Shown in pieces: positions 52,766 through 62,174 of a stretch of 64,000 bases of DNA; the stretch's first letter is position 1; each line of letters begins with the position of its first letter. The DNA is taken from contig NZ_LKBA01000006.1 of the NCBI RefSeq assembly GCF_001307765.1, forward strand, positions 586,001 to 650,000, read 5' to 3'. Under the pieces are notes generated by a model. That model saw only the letters and a list, made by a program, of their open reading frames with translations. It had not been told where the DNA came from and searched no databases. Made by a program: the position numbers and the translations under genes. This DNA is from Aliiroseovarius crassostreae. GTDB taxonomy: Bacteria > Pseudomonadota > Alphaproteobacteria > Rhodobacterales > Rhodobacteraceae.

Positions 52766-53569
52766 ATGACACGCCCAGCAACCCGTATTGACGCCAAATT
52801 CGCCGAGCTGAAAGCTCAGGGCAAAAAGGCATTCGTTTCCTATACCATGGCCGGGGACCCGGACGTGGCCACGTCACTTGAGGTCATGAAAGGCTTGCCG
52901 GGGGCTGGCGTGGACGTGATCGAGCTGGGCCTGCCCTTCACAGACCCGATGGCAGATGGCCCGACCATCCAGCTGGCGGGGGGGCGTGCGCTGGACGGGG
53001 GCATGACCCTGCAAAAGACACTCGATATGGCGGCAGAGTTTCGCAAGAGCGACGACACCACCCCCATTGTGCTGATGGGTTATTACAATCCGATCTACAA
53101 CCGCGGGGTCGACACGTTCCTGAAAGACGCCAAAGCCGCAGGCATCGACGGGCTGATCGTGGTGGACCTGCCGCCCGAAGAAGATGACGAGCTGTGCATC
53201 CCGGCGCAGGCCGCGGGCCTGAACTTCATCCGCCTCGCCACCCCCACCACCGATGACAAGCGCCTGCCCACCGTGCTGCAAAACACCTCGGGCTTTGTCT
53301 ATTACGTCTCGGTCACCGGCGTCACCGGGTCGGCCGAAGCGCAAGCTGTCGACGTTGCCCCGGAAGTGGCCCGGATCAAGGCCAAAACCGATCTTCCCGT
53401 GATTGTCGGCTTCGGCGTGAACACGCCCGAGAAGGCCGAAGCCATTGCAGGGGCCGCCGATGGCACCGTGGTCGGGAGCGCCATCGTCAGCCAGATCGCC
53501 GCCGGGAAACCGGTGCGGGACGTGCTGGAATTTGTCAAATCCCTGGCCGACGGCGCCCATCGCGCCTGA
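52766..53569 (+). CDS. trpA: Tryptophan synthase alpha subunit
   Basis: This 267-residue TIM-barrel enzyme cleaves indole-3-glycerol phosphate to indole, which passes to TrpB. The catalytic glutamate is in [19 protein letters not shown] (Glu of IELG) and the catalytic aspartate in [15 protein letters not shown]. The phosphate-binding end is [13 protein letters not shown] and GTVVGSAIV. It is a single gene here; trpB lies about 10 kb away on the other strand. A strong terminator follows. Confidence 0.97.
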   Translation: MTRPATRIDAKFAELKAQGKKAFVSYTMAGDPDVATSLEVMKGLPGAGVDVIELGLPFTDPMADGPTIQLAGGRALDGGMTLQKTLDMAAEFRKSDDTTPIVLMGYYNPIYNRGVDTFLKDAKAAGIDGLIVVDLPPEEDDELCIPAQAAGLNFIRLATPTTDDKRLPTVLQNTSGFVYYVSVTGVTGSAEAQAVDVAPEVARIKAKTDLPVIVGFGVNTPEKAEAIAGAADGTVVGSAIVSQIAAGKPVRDVLEFVKSLADGAHRA

Positions 53570-53589
53570 TCCGGCGACAGATACGCATG

Positions 53590-53625
53590 CTGCCCCCGGC
53601 GCTTCAGACGGGGGCAGGTTTTTTT
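53590..53625 (+). terminator. Terminator after trpA
   Basis: CTGCCCCCG and CGGGGGCAG arms around ten bases are followed by GTTTTTTT on the plus strand. Confidence 0.85.
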
Positions 53626-53900
53626 AGGTGGACCGGGCAATTCCTCGCCGCCACCTTCTCCCCCCCTTCAAAGATGACCTCCTTTGACCGCAGCCCCCTG
53701 TGCCGCCCCGATCCGGGCGACACAGGGGGCTGTGGCTGGCCCAAGTCGTATGACATGGCTTTGCGCGCGAAACCCATGAGCCCATTTCCGCACGCGACCC
53801 CGAAGGGAAACAGCAGGCGAAAACCGCAGGACAGAAGAGGATTGCATAACCACATCTCAAGTGGTAAATAATTTTTACCAATTCAAGAAATGAGCCGATC
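53626..53900. other. Intergenic region upstream of lldD
   Basis: No gene is supported. A CCCTGTG...CACAGGG inverted pair lies at about 53696-53728. The last 60 bp are AT-rich (GGTAAATAATTTTTACC at 53865-53881 is a near-palindrome) and probably hold the lldD promoter and operator. Confidence 0.45.
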
Positions 53901-55076
53901 ATGCCCCTTCTCAACCCTGTCATCACCGAGGTCGAAGACCTGAAACGGATCTACAAACGCCGCGTCCCGAAGATGTTCTATGATTACGCTGAAAGCGGGT
54001 CCTGGACGGAACAGACCTTCCGCGAGAACACATCGGACTTCAACCGGATCTACTTCAAACAACGGGTCGCGGTGGATATGGACGGGCGGTCGACCAGGAC
54101 GCAGATGATCGGGCGGGATGTGGAAATGCCTGTGGCACTTGCGCCGGTGGGGCTGACTGGCATGCAATGCGCCGATGGCGAAATCAAAGCGGCGCGCGCT
54201 GCGGAAAAATTCGGTGTGCCTTTCACCCTCTCCACCATGTCGATCTGCTCGATCGAAGATGTGGCGGAACACACCAACACGCCCTTCTGGTTTCAGGTCT
54301 ACACGCTGAAAGATGATGATTTCATGCAACGTCTGTTTGATCGCGCCAAGGCGGCGGGATGTGACACGGTGGTGATTACGGTTGATCTGCAAATGCTGGG
54401 CCAGCGCCACAAGGATCTGAAAAACGGTCTGTCAGCCCCCCCCAAGCTGACGGTGAAATCGGTGGCCAACATGATGACCAAAGTGCAATGGGGCCTTGGC
54501 ATGCTGGGCACCAAGCGGCGGTTTTTCGGCAATATCGTGGGGCATGCCAAAGGGGTCGAAGATCCCTCATCGCTCGCCACCTGGACCGCCGAGGCCTTTG
54601 ACCCGTCCCTGGATTGGGACCGCATCCGCCAGTTCCGAAAAATGTGGGACGGCAAGCTGATCATCAAGGGGATCATGGAACCGGTGGACGCGCTGGAAGC
54701 CTGTAACGTCGGGGCGGATGCCATTATTGTCTCGAACCATGGCGGGCGCCAATTGGATGGAGCACTGTCTTCGATCCGTGCTTTGCCTGCCATTCTGGAC
54801 GCGGTGGGCGACAAGATCGAAGTGCATATCGACAGCGGTATCCGCTCGGGGCAGGACGTTCTCAAGGCCGTCGCCATGGGGGCCAAAGGCACGTATATCG
54901 GCCGTGCCTTTGTCTATGGCCTCGGCGCGCAGGGCGAGGCCGGCGTGACCAAAGTCCTTGAAATGACAAAGAAAGAGCTGGAGGTGTCGATGGCATTTTG
55001 CGGCCATACGGACATCAACACCGTGACAAGGGATATCCTTTATGTCCCCAAAGGATTTTCGGGCGACTGGGAGTAG
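53901..55076 (+). CDS. lldD: FMN-dependent alpha-hydroxy-acid oxidase / L-lactate dehydrogenase
   Basis: This 391-residue FMN enzyme of the LldD/glycolate oxidase family oxidises L-lactate, or a related 2-hydroxy acid, to the oxo acid. The N-terminal FYDYAESGSWTEQTFREN, the FMN-binding PVALAPVGLTGM and the catalytic histidine in IIVSNHGGRQLDGALSS are intact. GSGIRSG-type phosphate binding is seen as DSGIRSGQDVLKA. Electrons probably go to the quinone pool. An AT-rich near-palindrome upstream may bind a regulator; none is encoded next to it. A terminator follows. Confidence 0.93.
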   Translation: MPLLNPVITEVEDLKRIYKRRVPKMFYDYAESGSWTEQTFRENTSDFNRIYFKQRVAVDMDGRSTRTQMIGRDVEMPVALAPVGLTGMQCADGEIKAARAAEKFGVPFTLSTMSICSIEDVAEHTNTPFWFQVYTLKDDDFMQRLFDRAKAAGCDTVVITVDLQMLGQRHKDLKNGLSAPPKLTVKSVANMMTKVQWGLGMLGTKRRFFGNIVGHAKGVEDPSSLATWTAEAFDPSLDWDRIRQFRKMWDGKLIIKGIMEPVDALEACNVGADAIIVSNHGGRQLDGALSSIRALPAILDAVGDKIEVHIDSGIRSGQDVLKAVAMGAKGTYIGRAFVYGLGAQGEAGVTKVLEMTKKELEVSMAFCGHTDINTVTRDILYVPKGFSGDWE

Positions 55077-55102
55077 CCACCCCTCACGGATTTCCCAATC
55101 GA

Positions 55103-55133
55103 CCCCCTGCCTGAGCCATCAGGCGGGGTTTTT
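55103..55133 (+). terminator. Terminator after lldD
   Basis: CCCCTGCCTGA and TCAGGCGGGG arms around four bases are followed by five T residues on the plus strand. Confidence 0.75.
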
Positions 55134-55583
55134 CGTCTGACCGTCAGCGACCGTGCGGGCCAGATCCCGCAATAGCGCCATCGCCTCTTCGGCACGGTGT
55201 TCCGGCACGAACAGATGATCATGATAAAACCCGGATACCGGGTTCACCCCCATTCCCAGCGCGGCAAGCTCGGAGGCGATACGCGCGATAAGCCCCACCG
55301 CCTCAAGCGAGGAATGCACCTCAAGTGAAATCATCCGACAGGGAAAGACATGGTCGAGCCCCGCTGCCCGGGCCTCAGCCTGCGTGAGGATGAGTGTCAC
55401 CCCCTCCGCCTCCTGAAAGGACATCCGTGGAGACACCCCCGCCGGGCAGGCCCCTTTGAGCGTTGCAAACACATATGTTTCCCCGTCGAGCCGGGGCGAC
55501 AGGCTTGCCAGCAGCGTCGCCAGATCCGTTTCACCCGGTGTGCCGGGAGAAGCGGAAGTGGGGGAAGGAGAATTCAGTGACAT
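55119..55583 (-). CDS. ACT domain-containing protein
   Basis: This 154-residue protein has a small-molecule-binding ACT-like domain: DGETYVFATLKGACPAGVSP near residues 33-52 and the second strand-helix unit FPCRMISLEVHSSLEAVGLI to GMGVNPVSGFYHDHLFV. Such stand-alone ACT proteins probably sense an amino acid. The N-terminus is rich in S, P and T and may be partly unneeded; the ATG at 55583 is the only good start. It is convergent with lldD. Confidence 0.85.
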   Translation of the reverse strand: MSLNSPSPTSASPGTPGETDLATLLASLSPRLDGETYVFATLKGACPAGVSPRMSFQEAEGVTLILTQAEARAAGLDHVFPCRMISLEVHSSLEAVGLIARIASELAALGMGVNPVSGFYHDHLFVPEHRAEEAMALLRDLARTVADGQTKNPA

Positions 55584-55865
55584 GTAAACCTCGCCAATTG
55601 CGGGTCGTCCCGGATCGCCCTGTCAAAGCCGGGTCGTCCCGGCGGGCCTTGATCTTTCCTAAAGCGTTTCCACAGTCCGTTGCAACAGCGAGATATGGAG
55701 CCGCCGCGCGCCGCGGTAAGGATAGCCGACATTTCCGGTTCGTGCTTTGACCCGCGCCAGCCATCAGATCAGGCGCAGACCCCACATCGCAATCTGCCTC
55801 TATCCTTTTGCCTCGAAACCCTGTATGCGCAGGTCTTTCGCGCCTGCACCCTGCCCGGCGCCCCG

Positions 55866-58040
55866 ATGAAAGACGCCGCCATGACGACCCCGACCCCTGC
55901 CCCCAACCTTGTTCCCACCCTTGCCCAGGCCCTTGCGGACAAAGGGTATGAGACCCTGACGGATGTGCAGGAGGCGGTGACCAACCCGGAGCTGGCCGAT
56001 CAGGATCTTCTGGTTTCAGCCCAGACCGGTTCGGGTAAAACCGTTGGGTTTGGCCTGGCAATTGCCCCAACCATTCTGGAGGGTGACCGCTTCGGCCCCG
56101 CCGCCACGCCGCTGGCGCTGGTGATCGCCCCAACCCGCGAACTGGCCATGCAGGTGAAGTTTGAGCTGAGCTGGCTCTACGCCCATGCCGGCGCGCGGAT
56201 CGCATCTTGTGTGGGGGGGATGGATCAGCGCACAGAACGGCGTGCCCTTGAGCGCGGCGCCCATATCGTTGTCGGCACACCGGGCCGCCTGCGCGACCAC
56301 ATCACGCGGGGCGCCTTGGTGCTGGACGCGCTCAAGGCCGTGGTGCTGGATGAGGCGGATGAGATGCTGGATATGGGGTTCAAGGAAGATCTTGAATTCA
56401 TGCTGGACGCCGCCCCTGAAGAGCGCCGCTCGCTGCTCTTCTCAGCCACGGTGTCACCGCTGATCTCGAAACTCGCCAAGCAATACCAGCGCGACGCGGT
56501 GCGGGTCTCAACCGTGTCGAAGGAAAAGCAACACGCGGACATCGATTATCAGGCGTTGCGCGTGGCGGATAAGGATGAAGAACACGCGATCATCAACCTT
56601 CTGCGCTTTCACGATGCGCAGAATGCGATCGTATTTGCCAATACCCGCGCCACGGTAAACCGCCTGACCTCACGCCTGTCAAACCGAGGCCTGTCGGTGG
56701 TGTGCCTGTCCGGTGAACTGACCCAGTCCGAACGTTCCAACGCGCTGCAATCCATGCGCGACGGGCGGGCGCGGGTCTGTGTGGCCACCGACGTGGCCGC
56801 GCGCGGTATCGACCTGCCGATGCTGGATCTTGTGATCCATGCAGAGCTTCCCACAAACACCGAAGGTCTGCTGCACCGCTCGGGCCGCACCGGGCGCGCC
56901 GGGCGCAAAGGCGTGTCTGCGCTGATCGTCCCCCCCCGCATGGTCAAACGCGCCGAACGCCTGCTGGGTTGGGCCAAGATCACCGCAAAATGGAACTTCC
57001 CCCCCTCCGCTGACAACATCCGGGCCCGCGATGTGGAACGCCTTATGGACCACCCGATGTGGCAGGAAGGCCAATCCGGTGATGAAGGACAGCTGGCAGG
57101 TGACCTGATCGCCCGCTTCACCCCGGAACAGATTGCCACCGCCTGTATCCGCCTGCACCGCGAACAGTTCTCAGCCCCTGAAGAACTTGCTGAAATCGCG
57201 GCCAAACCGGCACGCCGGGAAGAGCGGGATTTTGGCCCGTCGACCTGGTTCTCCCTGTCGGTCGGGCGCAAGCAGAATGCCGAGCCGCGTTGGCTCCTGC
57301 CGATGCTCTGCCGGTCAGGCAATCTCGACAAAAACGACATTGGCGCCATTCGGGTCCAGTCGCGTGAAACCTTTGTCGAACTGACCAATGACGCGGTTGA
57401 GAAATTCCTGGCTGCAGCCCAAGGGGGGGAGCTGGAGGACGGCATCCGCGCCACGCAGCTGGACGGCAAGCCGGACCTGACCCCTGCCCCGCGCAAGACC
57501 GGTGGAAAGCCGGGCGGAAACTATGGCGACAAGCCCGGTTACAAGGGCCCCGGTTACAAGGGCAAGGACAGGTCAGATCGGGAAGATCGCGCGCCGAAAC
57601 CGCACCGCAAGGGGGATAGCTCCGAACGCCCTGCAAAACCCAAGAAATCGCTGCGCCCGCAAAACCAGCGCGATGACCGCGCCACGGCCCCGTCAGCCAA
57701 CACGCCTGCGCAATGGGCTCCCGCACTGGCCCCGGAAGTGAACCCCGAAACACGCAGCGAGTATCAGCCGCCCAAATCGCGTGACGAGAAAAAAGCCACC
57801 ACGCCGGGCACATCCCCCAGCAAGAAACGCGATGCGGAGGGGAAGAAACAGCGCTGGAAAAAAGACAAACCCAGCAAGACAGGCAAAGCGGGTAAACCCG
57901 AAGGCAAGTTCGGAAAACCGGTCGGAAAAACGGCCAAATCGCCCTCCAAATCACCGGCAAAATCACCGGCCAAGCCGCCAAAAGCCCGCAAGGACCAGCC
58001 GCGCGGAGCCAATGCCCTGCCGCGCCGAACCAAGAAATAA
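55866..58040 (+). CDS. DEAD-box ATP-dependent RNA helicase with DbpA-like RNA-binding domain
   Basis: This RNA helicase of about 720 residues has motif I AQTGSGKT, Ia PTRELA, Ib TPGRL, II VVLDEADEMLD, III LFSATVSP, IV IVFANTRATVNRL, V VAARGIDLPMLD and VI HRSGRTGRAGRKG. A DbpA-type RNA-binding domain follows (WFSLSVGRKQNAEPRWLLPM to RVQSRETFVEL). The final 180 residues are a very basic, low-complexity tail rich in K, P, S and R with SPAK repeats. It probably works in ribosome assembly or RNA turnover. Starts at 55866 or 55881 are both possible; the frame further upstream looks non-coding. Confidence 0.95.
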   Translation: MKDAAMTTPTPAPNLVPTLAQALADKGYETLTDVQEAVTNPELADQDLLVSAQTGSGKTVGFGLAIAPTILEGDRFGPAATPLALVIAPTRELAMQVKFELSWLYAHAGARIASCVGGMDQRTERRALERGAHIVVGTPGRLRDHITRGALVLDALKAVVLDEADEMLDMGFKEDLEFMLDAAPEERRSLLFSATVSPLISKLAKQYQRDAVRVSTVSKEKQHADIDYQALRVADKDEEHAIINLLRFHDAQNAIVFANTRATVNRLTSRLSNRGLSVVCLSGELTQSERSNALQSMRDGRARVCVATDVAARGIDLPMLDLVIHAELPTNTEGLLHRSGRTGRAGRKGVSALIVPPRMVKRAERLLGWAKITAKWNFPPSADNIRARDVERLMDHPMWQEGQSGDEGQLAGDLIARFTPEQIATACIRLHREQFSAPEELAEIAAKPARREERDFGPSTWFSLSVGRKQNAEPRWLLPMLCRSGNLDKNDIGAIRVQSRETFVELTNDAVEKFLAAAQGGELEDGIRATQLDGKPDLTPAPRKTGGKPGGNYGDKPGYKGPGYKGKDRSDREDRAPKPHRKGDSSERPAKPKKSLRPQNQRDDRATAPSANTPAQWAPALAPEVNPETRSEYQPPKSRDEKKATTPGTSPSKKRDAEGKKQRWKKDKPSKTGKAGKPEGKFGKPVGKTAKSPSKSPAKSPAKPPKARKDQPRGANALPRRTKK

Positions 58041-58048
58041 CAACCGAA

Positions 58049-58077
58049 GGCAGCTCCTGCAAAGGGGCTGCCTTTTT
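58049..58077 (+). terminator. Terminator after the helicase gene
   Basis: GGCAGC and GCTGCC arms are followed by five T residues on the plus strand. Confidence 0.75.
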
Positions 58078-58210
58078 CGCGCGCCCGACTGCGCGCGAAC
58101 CCAGTTGGAACAGGGCAGTCTGATCGGTAAGTTGACACGAACCCATGTCTTACCGAGTATCAGCCATGTATTTATATTTAACCTAAGGCTTTTTGCCCCA
58201 AGTTTTTGCA

Positions 58211-58873
58211 ATGCGCCGCACCCTGTTTTCACATGCCGCAACCATCCTCTTGTTTGCCATCGCCTTGACACCCAACGGTGTCATTGCCGGATCCTGCATC
58301 TGTTTTTCCTGCGCTGTTAACCCAAAACTGGAAAATTTCCGGGCATCCTCCGCGGCGATGGCGCCCACGATGATGACCGGGGACTGCGCCGTCATGCGCC
58401 ATATTGACCCGCAAATAGATCAGGTTCAGCGCGGCGACATCATCGGCTTCACGCATCCGGTGCAGCCCGCCACGCTTGTTTTCAGGGTGATGGGGATTGC
58501 CGGGGACCGAATCCAGCTAAAGGATGGGGGTGTCGTGCTGAACGGACACCCTTTGCCGCAGGTGATGCTGAATGAGGACATATCCACGGTTCCAACAACA
58601 CCCCCCTTCCCGCGATGCGCTGAGCGCCCTGCCATTCCGGGGAAAAGCTGCACCCGCTTTCGGCTGCGTGAAACCCTGCCATCAGGCAAGAGCTACGAGA
58701 TCTGGAATGTCGGGACGTCCAGATTTGACACCACCCTCGAATTCATTGTTCCACCGGAGCATGTTTTTGTCCTGGGGGACCATCGCGATAACGCCGCAGA
58801 CAGTCGCGTCCCTCAAGCCGCCGCCGGCCTTGGCATGATCCCGGTTGAAAACATTCTCGGCATCTTTGAATAA
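58211..58873 (+). CDS. Signal peptidase I-like protein without the catalytic Ser-Lys pair
   Basis: This S26-type protein of about 220 residues keeps the fold motifs of signal peptidase I: GD after box B (MAPTMMTGD), FRVMGIAGDRIQLKDGGVVL (box D) and VLGDHRDNAADSRVP (box E). The box B nucleophile position reads AAMAPT instead of GSMxPT, so Ser is Ala. In box D the general-base lysine of KRVxGxPGD is Phe. It also starts with a cleavable-looking hydrophobic segment (SHAATILLFAIALTPNGVIA), not two membrane anchors. It cannot act by the usual mechanism and may bind but not cut. A TTG at 58193 is an alternative start. Confidence 0.85.
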   Translation: MRRTLFSHAATILLFAIALTPNGVIAGSCICFSCAVNPKLENFRASSAAMAPTMMTGDCAVMRHIDPQIDQVQRGDIIGFTHPVQPATLVFRVMGIAGDRIQLKDGGVVLNGHPLPQVMLNEDISTVPTTPPFPRCAERPAIPGKSCTRFRLRETLPSGKSYEIWNVGTSRFDTTLEFIVPPEHVFVLGDHRDNAADSRVPQAAAGLGMIPVENILGIFE

Positions 58874-58979
58874 GCGCAGAAATACCTTCCCTTTTGAATG
58901 ATTCCCCTGTATGGGCAGGGCTTCATCGCGGGGCTACAGCCTTGGAGGAGCCCCGCCCTATCTATATTGGAGAATTAAA

Positions 58980-59609
58980 ATGGCAAAAGAGATCCCTGAT
59001 CTTGTTGCTCAGAAACGCGCGGGGACGGGCAAGGGCGCCGCTCGCCAGGCACGTCGTGACGGGCTGGTTCCGGGTGTGGTTTATGGTGGCGACGCCGATC
59101 CCCTGTCGATCAACATTCCGTTCAACGACCTGCTGAAGAAACTGAAAGCTGGCCGCTTCCTGTCGACCCTTTGGAACCTGAAGGTTGAAGGTGAAGAAGA
59201 TGTGCGCGTGATCTGCCGCGGCGTTCAGCGTGACGTTGTGAAAGACCTGCCGACCCATATCGACCTGATGCGCCTGCGCCGCACCTCGCGGATCAGCCTG
59301 TTCATCCACGTGGAATTTGAAAACCACGATGATGCGCCGGGCCTGAAAAAGGGTGGCGTTCTGACTGTTGTGCGTCCGGAAGTCGAACTGAACGTTGTTG
59401 CCGGTGACATCCCCGAGCAGATCGTTGTCGACCTGGCCGGCCGTGACGTGGGTGACGTGATCCACATTTCGGACGTGACCCTGCCGTCGGGCGCCAAGCC
59501 GACCATCGACCGTGACTTCGTGATCGCCAACATCACTGCACCGAGCTCGCTACGCTCGTCGGATAACGAAGACGAGGGCGAAGGCGAAGAGGCCGCAGCT
59601 GAAGAATAA
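58980..59609 (+). CDS. rplY: 50S ribosomal protein L25 (Ctc/TL5 form)
   Basis: This protein of about 209 residues has the two-domain long form of L25 that binds 5S rRNA. The N-terminal RNA-binding part includes [20 protein letters not shown] and VPGVVYGG, followed by the C-terminal TL5-like beta domain ([20 protein letters not shown]). The last 20 residues are strongly acidic ([15 protein letters not shown]). The ATG at 58980 follows GGAG. The peptidyl-tRNA hydrolase gene lies downstream, its common partner, here separated by a DUF411 gene. Confidence 0.96.
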   Translation: MAKEIPDLVAQKRAGTGKGAARQARRDGLVPGVVYGGDADPLSINIPFNDLLKKLKAGRFLSTLWNLKVEGEEDVRVICRGVQRDVVKDLPTHIDLMRLRRTSRISLFIHVEFENHDDAPGLKKGGVLTVVRPEVELNVVAGDIPEQIVVDLAGRDVGDVIHISDVTLPSGAKPTIDRDFVIANITAPSSLRSSDNEDEGEGEEAAAEE

Positions 59610-59632
59610 GCCCTGGGCGCAAGCCGAGGCGG

Positions 59633-59662
59633 AAACGGGGCCCAATCGGGCCCCGTTTTCTT
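59633..59662 (+). terminator. Terminator after rplY
   Basis: ACGGGGCCC and GGGCCCCGT arms around AATC are followed by TTTCTTTT on the plus strand. Confidence 0.85.
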
Positions 59663-59787
59663 TTACCCAAACGACTGCGCAGTACAGGAGCTGTTCACAC
59701 ATTTTCGTGAAATTGACACAGGTCAACACATCAGGGGATCTGGCAAGGGTAGCAATGGACAAACCTATCCAGACGACAGGACACTCC

Positions 59788-60261
59788 ATGACACAGAACC
59801 TTATCACGCGCCGCCACATCCTAGCTGGTCTTCTAGCAACCCCGGCACTTTCCGCCCTGCCCGCAATCGCGGCCACCCCACACCTGATTGTTCACAAGGA
59901 TCCAAGCTGCGGCTGTTGCGGGGCTTGGGTCAAGGTGATGCAACGCAGCGGGTTCACGGCCGAAATCAACAACATGGATTATGATACGCTTTATGAATTC
60001 AAGCGTGCTGGCGGCATTCAGGATGATCTGATGTCCTGCCACACTGCCGAGGTCGAAGGCTATCTGATTGAGGGTCATGTGCCGGCGTCGGATCTGAACC
60101 GCCTGCTGGCGGAGCGTCCTGAGGCCATTGGCCTGACGGTTCCCGGCATGCCTTATGGTGCCCCCGGCATGGGGCCGGAAAGCGAGCGGGACGCCTATGA
60201 TGTGCTTTTGATACGCAAAGATGGTTCGACCGAACTGTTCGCACGCTACCCAGCGGCCTGA
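59788..60261 (+). CDS. DUF411 family protein, probable periplasmic metal-binding protein
   Basis: This protein of about 157 residues has a twin-arginine-like leader (LITRRHILAGLLATPALSAL ending AIA). The DUF411 core follows: HLIVHKDPSCGCCGAWVKVM with a CGCC motif, DDLMSCHTAEVEGYLIEGHV and GLTVPGMPYGAPGM. DUF411 proteins are often linked to copper or other metal handling and the cysteines suggest binding. The ATG at 59788 gives the clean leader. It separates rplY from pth; an insertion between those two core genes is possible. Confidence 0.88.
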   Translation: MTQNLITRRHILAGLLATPALSALPAIAATPHLIVHKDPSCGCCGAWVKVMQRSGFTAEINNMDYDTLYEFKRAGGIQDDLMSCHTAEVEGYLIEGHVPASDLNRLLAERPEAIGLTVPGMPYGAPGMGPESERDAYDVLLIRKDGSTELFARYPAA

Positions 60262-60468
60262 TCTCCTCAGGCCGGACCAGGGCAGCCCCCTCAAACAGGG
60301 GCGCTGCCCCTCGGACTTCGTCCTCACCCCGAGGTATTTGGGGCAAGAAAAAGCCCCACGCTCCCCATGGAAAGCGGTTGCAGACGCAGTTAGATGCGGC
60401 ATCAGTTGAGCCGTGGTGACAGTTGCGCTACATCAGGCAGATAAATTTCTGCTCATGTGGAGAATGCC

Positions 60469-61146
60469 ATGCGACTTTTTGTTGGCCTTGGGAACCCTGG
60501 ACCGAAATATGCGGGCAACCGGCATAATATCGGCTTTATGGCCCTGGATCAGATCGCCTCTGATCATGGGTTTTCTCCGTGGCGGGCGAAATTTCAGGGG
60601 CAGCTCTGCGAAGGCAAGCTGGGTTCCGAGAAGGTGATCTTGCTCAAACCCGAAACCTTCATGAACCTTTCGGGGCAATCCGTCGGAGAGGCGATGCGGT
60701 TTTACAAACTGTCCCCCGCGGATGTGGTTGTGTTTCATGATGAGCTGGATCTGGCGCCGGGCAAGTGCCGGGTCAAGACCGGGGGCGGGCATGCCGGGCA
60801 TAATGGGTTGCGCTCCATCCATCAGCATATCGGTGCCGAATATGACCGGGTGCGGATGGGGATTGGCCATCCCGGTCACAAGGATGCGGTTTCGCGCTAT
60901 GTGCTGAATGACTTTGCCAAGGCGGATCAGGGGTGGCTGGACGATGTGTTACGGGGCTGCGCAGATGGCGCGCCTGACCTTGCGCGTGGGGATAGCGGGA
61001 AGTTCATGAACGCCATCGGCCTGCGCGTGAACCCGCCCCGCTCGTCAAACGGGTCAAAGACGCCCCCCGAGAAAAAGCCAGAAAAAGCGACGCCCGCTGA
61101 GGACACGCGGTCGCCATTGCAAAAACTGATGGACAAGTTCTCTTGA
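60469..61146 (+). CDS. pth: Peptidyl-tRNA hydrolase
   Basis: This soluble enzyme of about 225 residues frees tRNA from peptidyl-tRNA that drops off ribosomes. The conserved start MRLFVGLGNPGPKYAGNRHN holds the catalytic histidine in NRHNIGF. Further family marks are KPETFMNLSGQSV, the aspartate in VFHDELDLAPGK and GGGHAGHNGLRS. The C-terminal tail of about 40 residues (PPEKKPEKATPAEDT) is a disordered extension common in alphaproteobacteria. Start at 60469 with GGAG six bases upstream. Its stop overlaps the DUF2332 start. Confidence 0.97.
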   Translation: MRLFVGLGNPGPKYAGNRHNIGFMALDQIASDHGFSPWRAKFQGQLCEGKLGSEKVILLKPETFMNLSGQSVGEAMRFYKLSPADVVVFHDELDLAPGKCRVKTGGGHAGHNGLRSIHQHIGAEYDRVRMGIGHPGHKDAVSRYVLNDFAKADQGWLDDVLRGCADGAPDLARGDSGKFMNAIGLRVNPPRSSNGSKTPPEKKPEKATPAEDTRSPLQKLMDKFS

Positions 61147-62174
61147 CCTTGCGCGCCGCCCTGGAGCAACAGGCACGCAGCAATGCCAGTCTGGGGTCGC
61201 CTTTTACCGCACGTATTTTACACCTTCTTGCACAGCGGCTGACCCCGGGCACCGAATTGACCGACAGGCTGTTTCATTGGCCCGGCGAACTGGGGCCCCT
61301 TGGGCAGTCCGTCCCCTTGCGCCTTTTGGCAGGGCTTCATGCGCTGGTTCTGACCGGAGCCTGCCCGGAGCTTGTGGCAGTGTACCCACCCCATCCTGCC
61401 CCGGAGGAGGATGACAGGCTTTGGGCAGCCCTTGAGAGTGCCCTGCACGAGCAGAGCACGCTGCTGCACCACTGGCTCGACAATCCCCCACAAACCAATG
61501 AGGTGCGCCGCGCGGTGGTGATGATCGCGGCGGGGCATTTTCTGGCATCCCACTTTGATCTCCCCTTTCGAATGCTGGAGCTTGGCGCCTCTGGCGGGTT
61601 GAACCTGATGTGGGACCGGTTCGCGCTTATGCTTCCAGACGGGCAAATGGGACCGGCAGACGCGCAAGTGGTGCTCAGGCCTGACTGGCGCGGGGACCTT
61701 CCGAAACAGGCGGCACATGCCCCCGTTATTCTGGACCGCCGTGGGGTGGATATCTCTCCGTTAAATGTGCGCAACACCGATGATGCGCTGCGCCTGCAAT
61801 CCTATCTTTGGGCAGATCAGCCGGAACGTCTGGATCGGACCCGCGCCGTGATCGGAGTTTTTGATGCCAAGGTCGATCAGGGCGACGCGGTGGATTGGCT
61901 TGCGGACCAGCTGACGCGCACGGCGCCGGACCACCTGACGCTGATCTATCACACCATTGCATGGCAGTATTTCCCAACCGAAACACAAACGCGCTGCCTG
62001 TCCGCGATCAAGGCCGCAGGCAGGCGGGGGCCTGTCGCCCACCTGTCGATGGAGGCCGATGAGCATATTGGCAAGGGCGCCGCCATCACGCTGACCTTGT
62101 GGCCTGACGGGCAACGCCTGACGTTAGGTCGTGTGGATTTTCATGGACGTTGGATCGATTGGGCGGCACCTTAA
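61143..62174 (+). CDS. DUF2332 family protein
   Basis: This 343-residue protein fits DUF2332, a family of unknown function. Visible hallmarks are NEVRRAVVMIAAGHFLASHF and MLELGASGGLNLMWDRF, a glycine-rich motif like that of SAM-dependent methyltransferases. The DLP/R segments and DHLTLIYHTIAWQYFP near the end are also typical. It starts at TTG overlapping the pth stop (TTGA), so it is coupled to pth. Its TAA stop lies inside a repeat element (62170-62245), whose TTAAAG end supplies the stop codon. Confidence 0.88.
   Translation: MTLRAALEQQARSNASLGSPFTARILHLLAQRLTPGTELTDRLFHWPGELGPLGQSVPLRLLAGLHALVLTGACPELVAVYPPHPAPEEDDRLWAALESALHEQSTLLHHWLDNPPQTNEVRRAVVMIAAGHFLASHFDLPFRMLELGASGGLNLMWDRFALMLPDGQMGPADAQVVLRPDWRGDLPKQAAHAPVILDRRGVDISPLNVRNTDDALRLQSYLWADQPERLDRTRAVIGVFDAKVDQGDAVDWLADQLTRTAPDHLTLIYHTIAWQYFPTETQTRCLSAIKAAGRRGPVAHLSMEADEHIGKGAAITLTLWPDGQRLTLGRVDFHGRWIDWAAP

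Noticed and set aside
55656-55680. CCTAAAGCGTTTCC as a fourth copy end of the 122-bp repeat
   Set aside because: Only about 13 bases match the inverted end, and nothing of the hairpins or linker follows. It may be chance or an extreme remnant, too weak to call.
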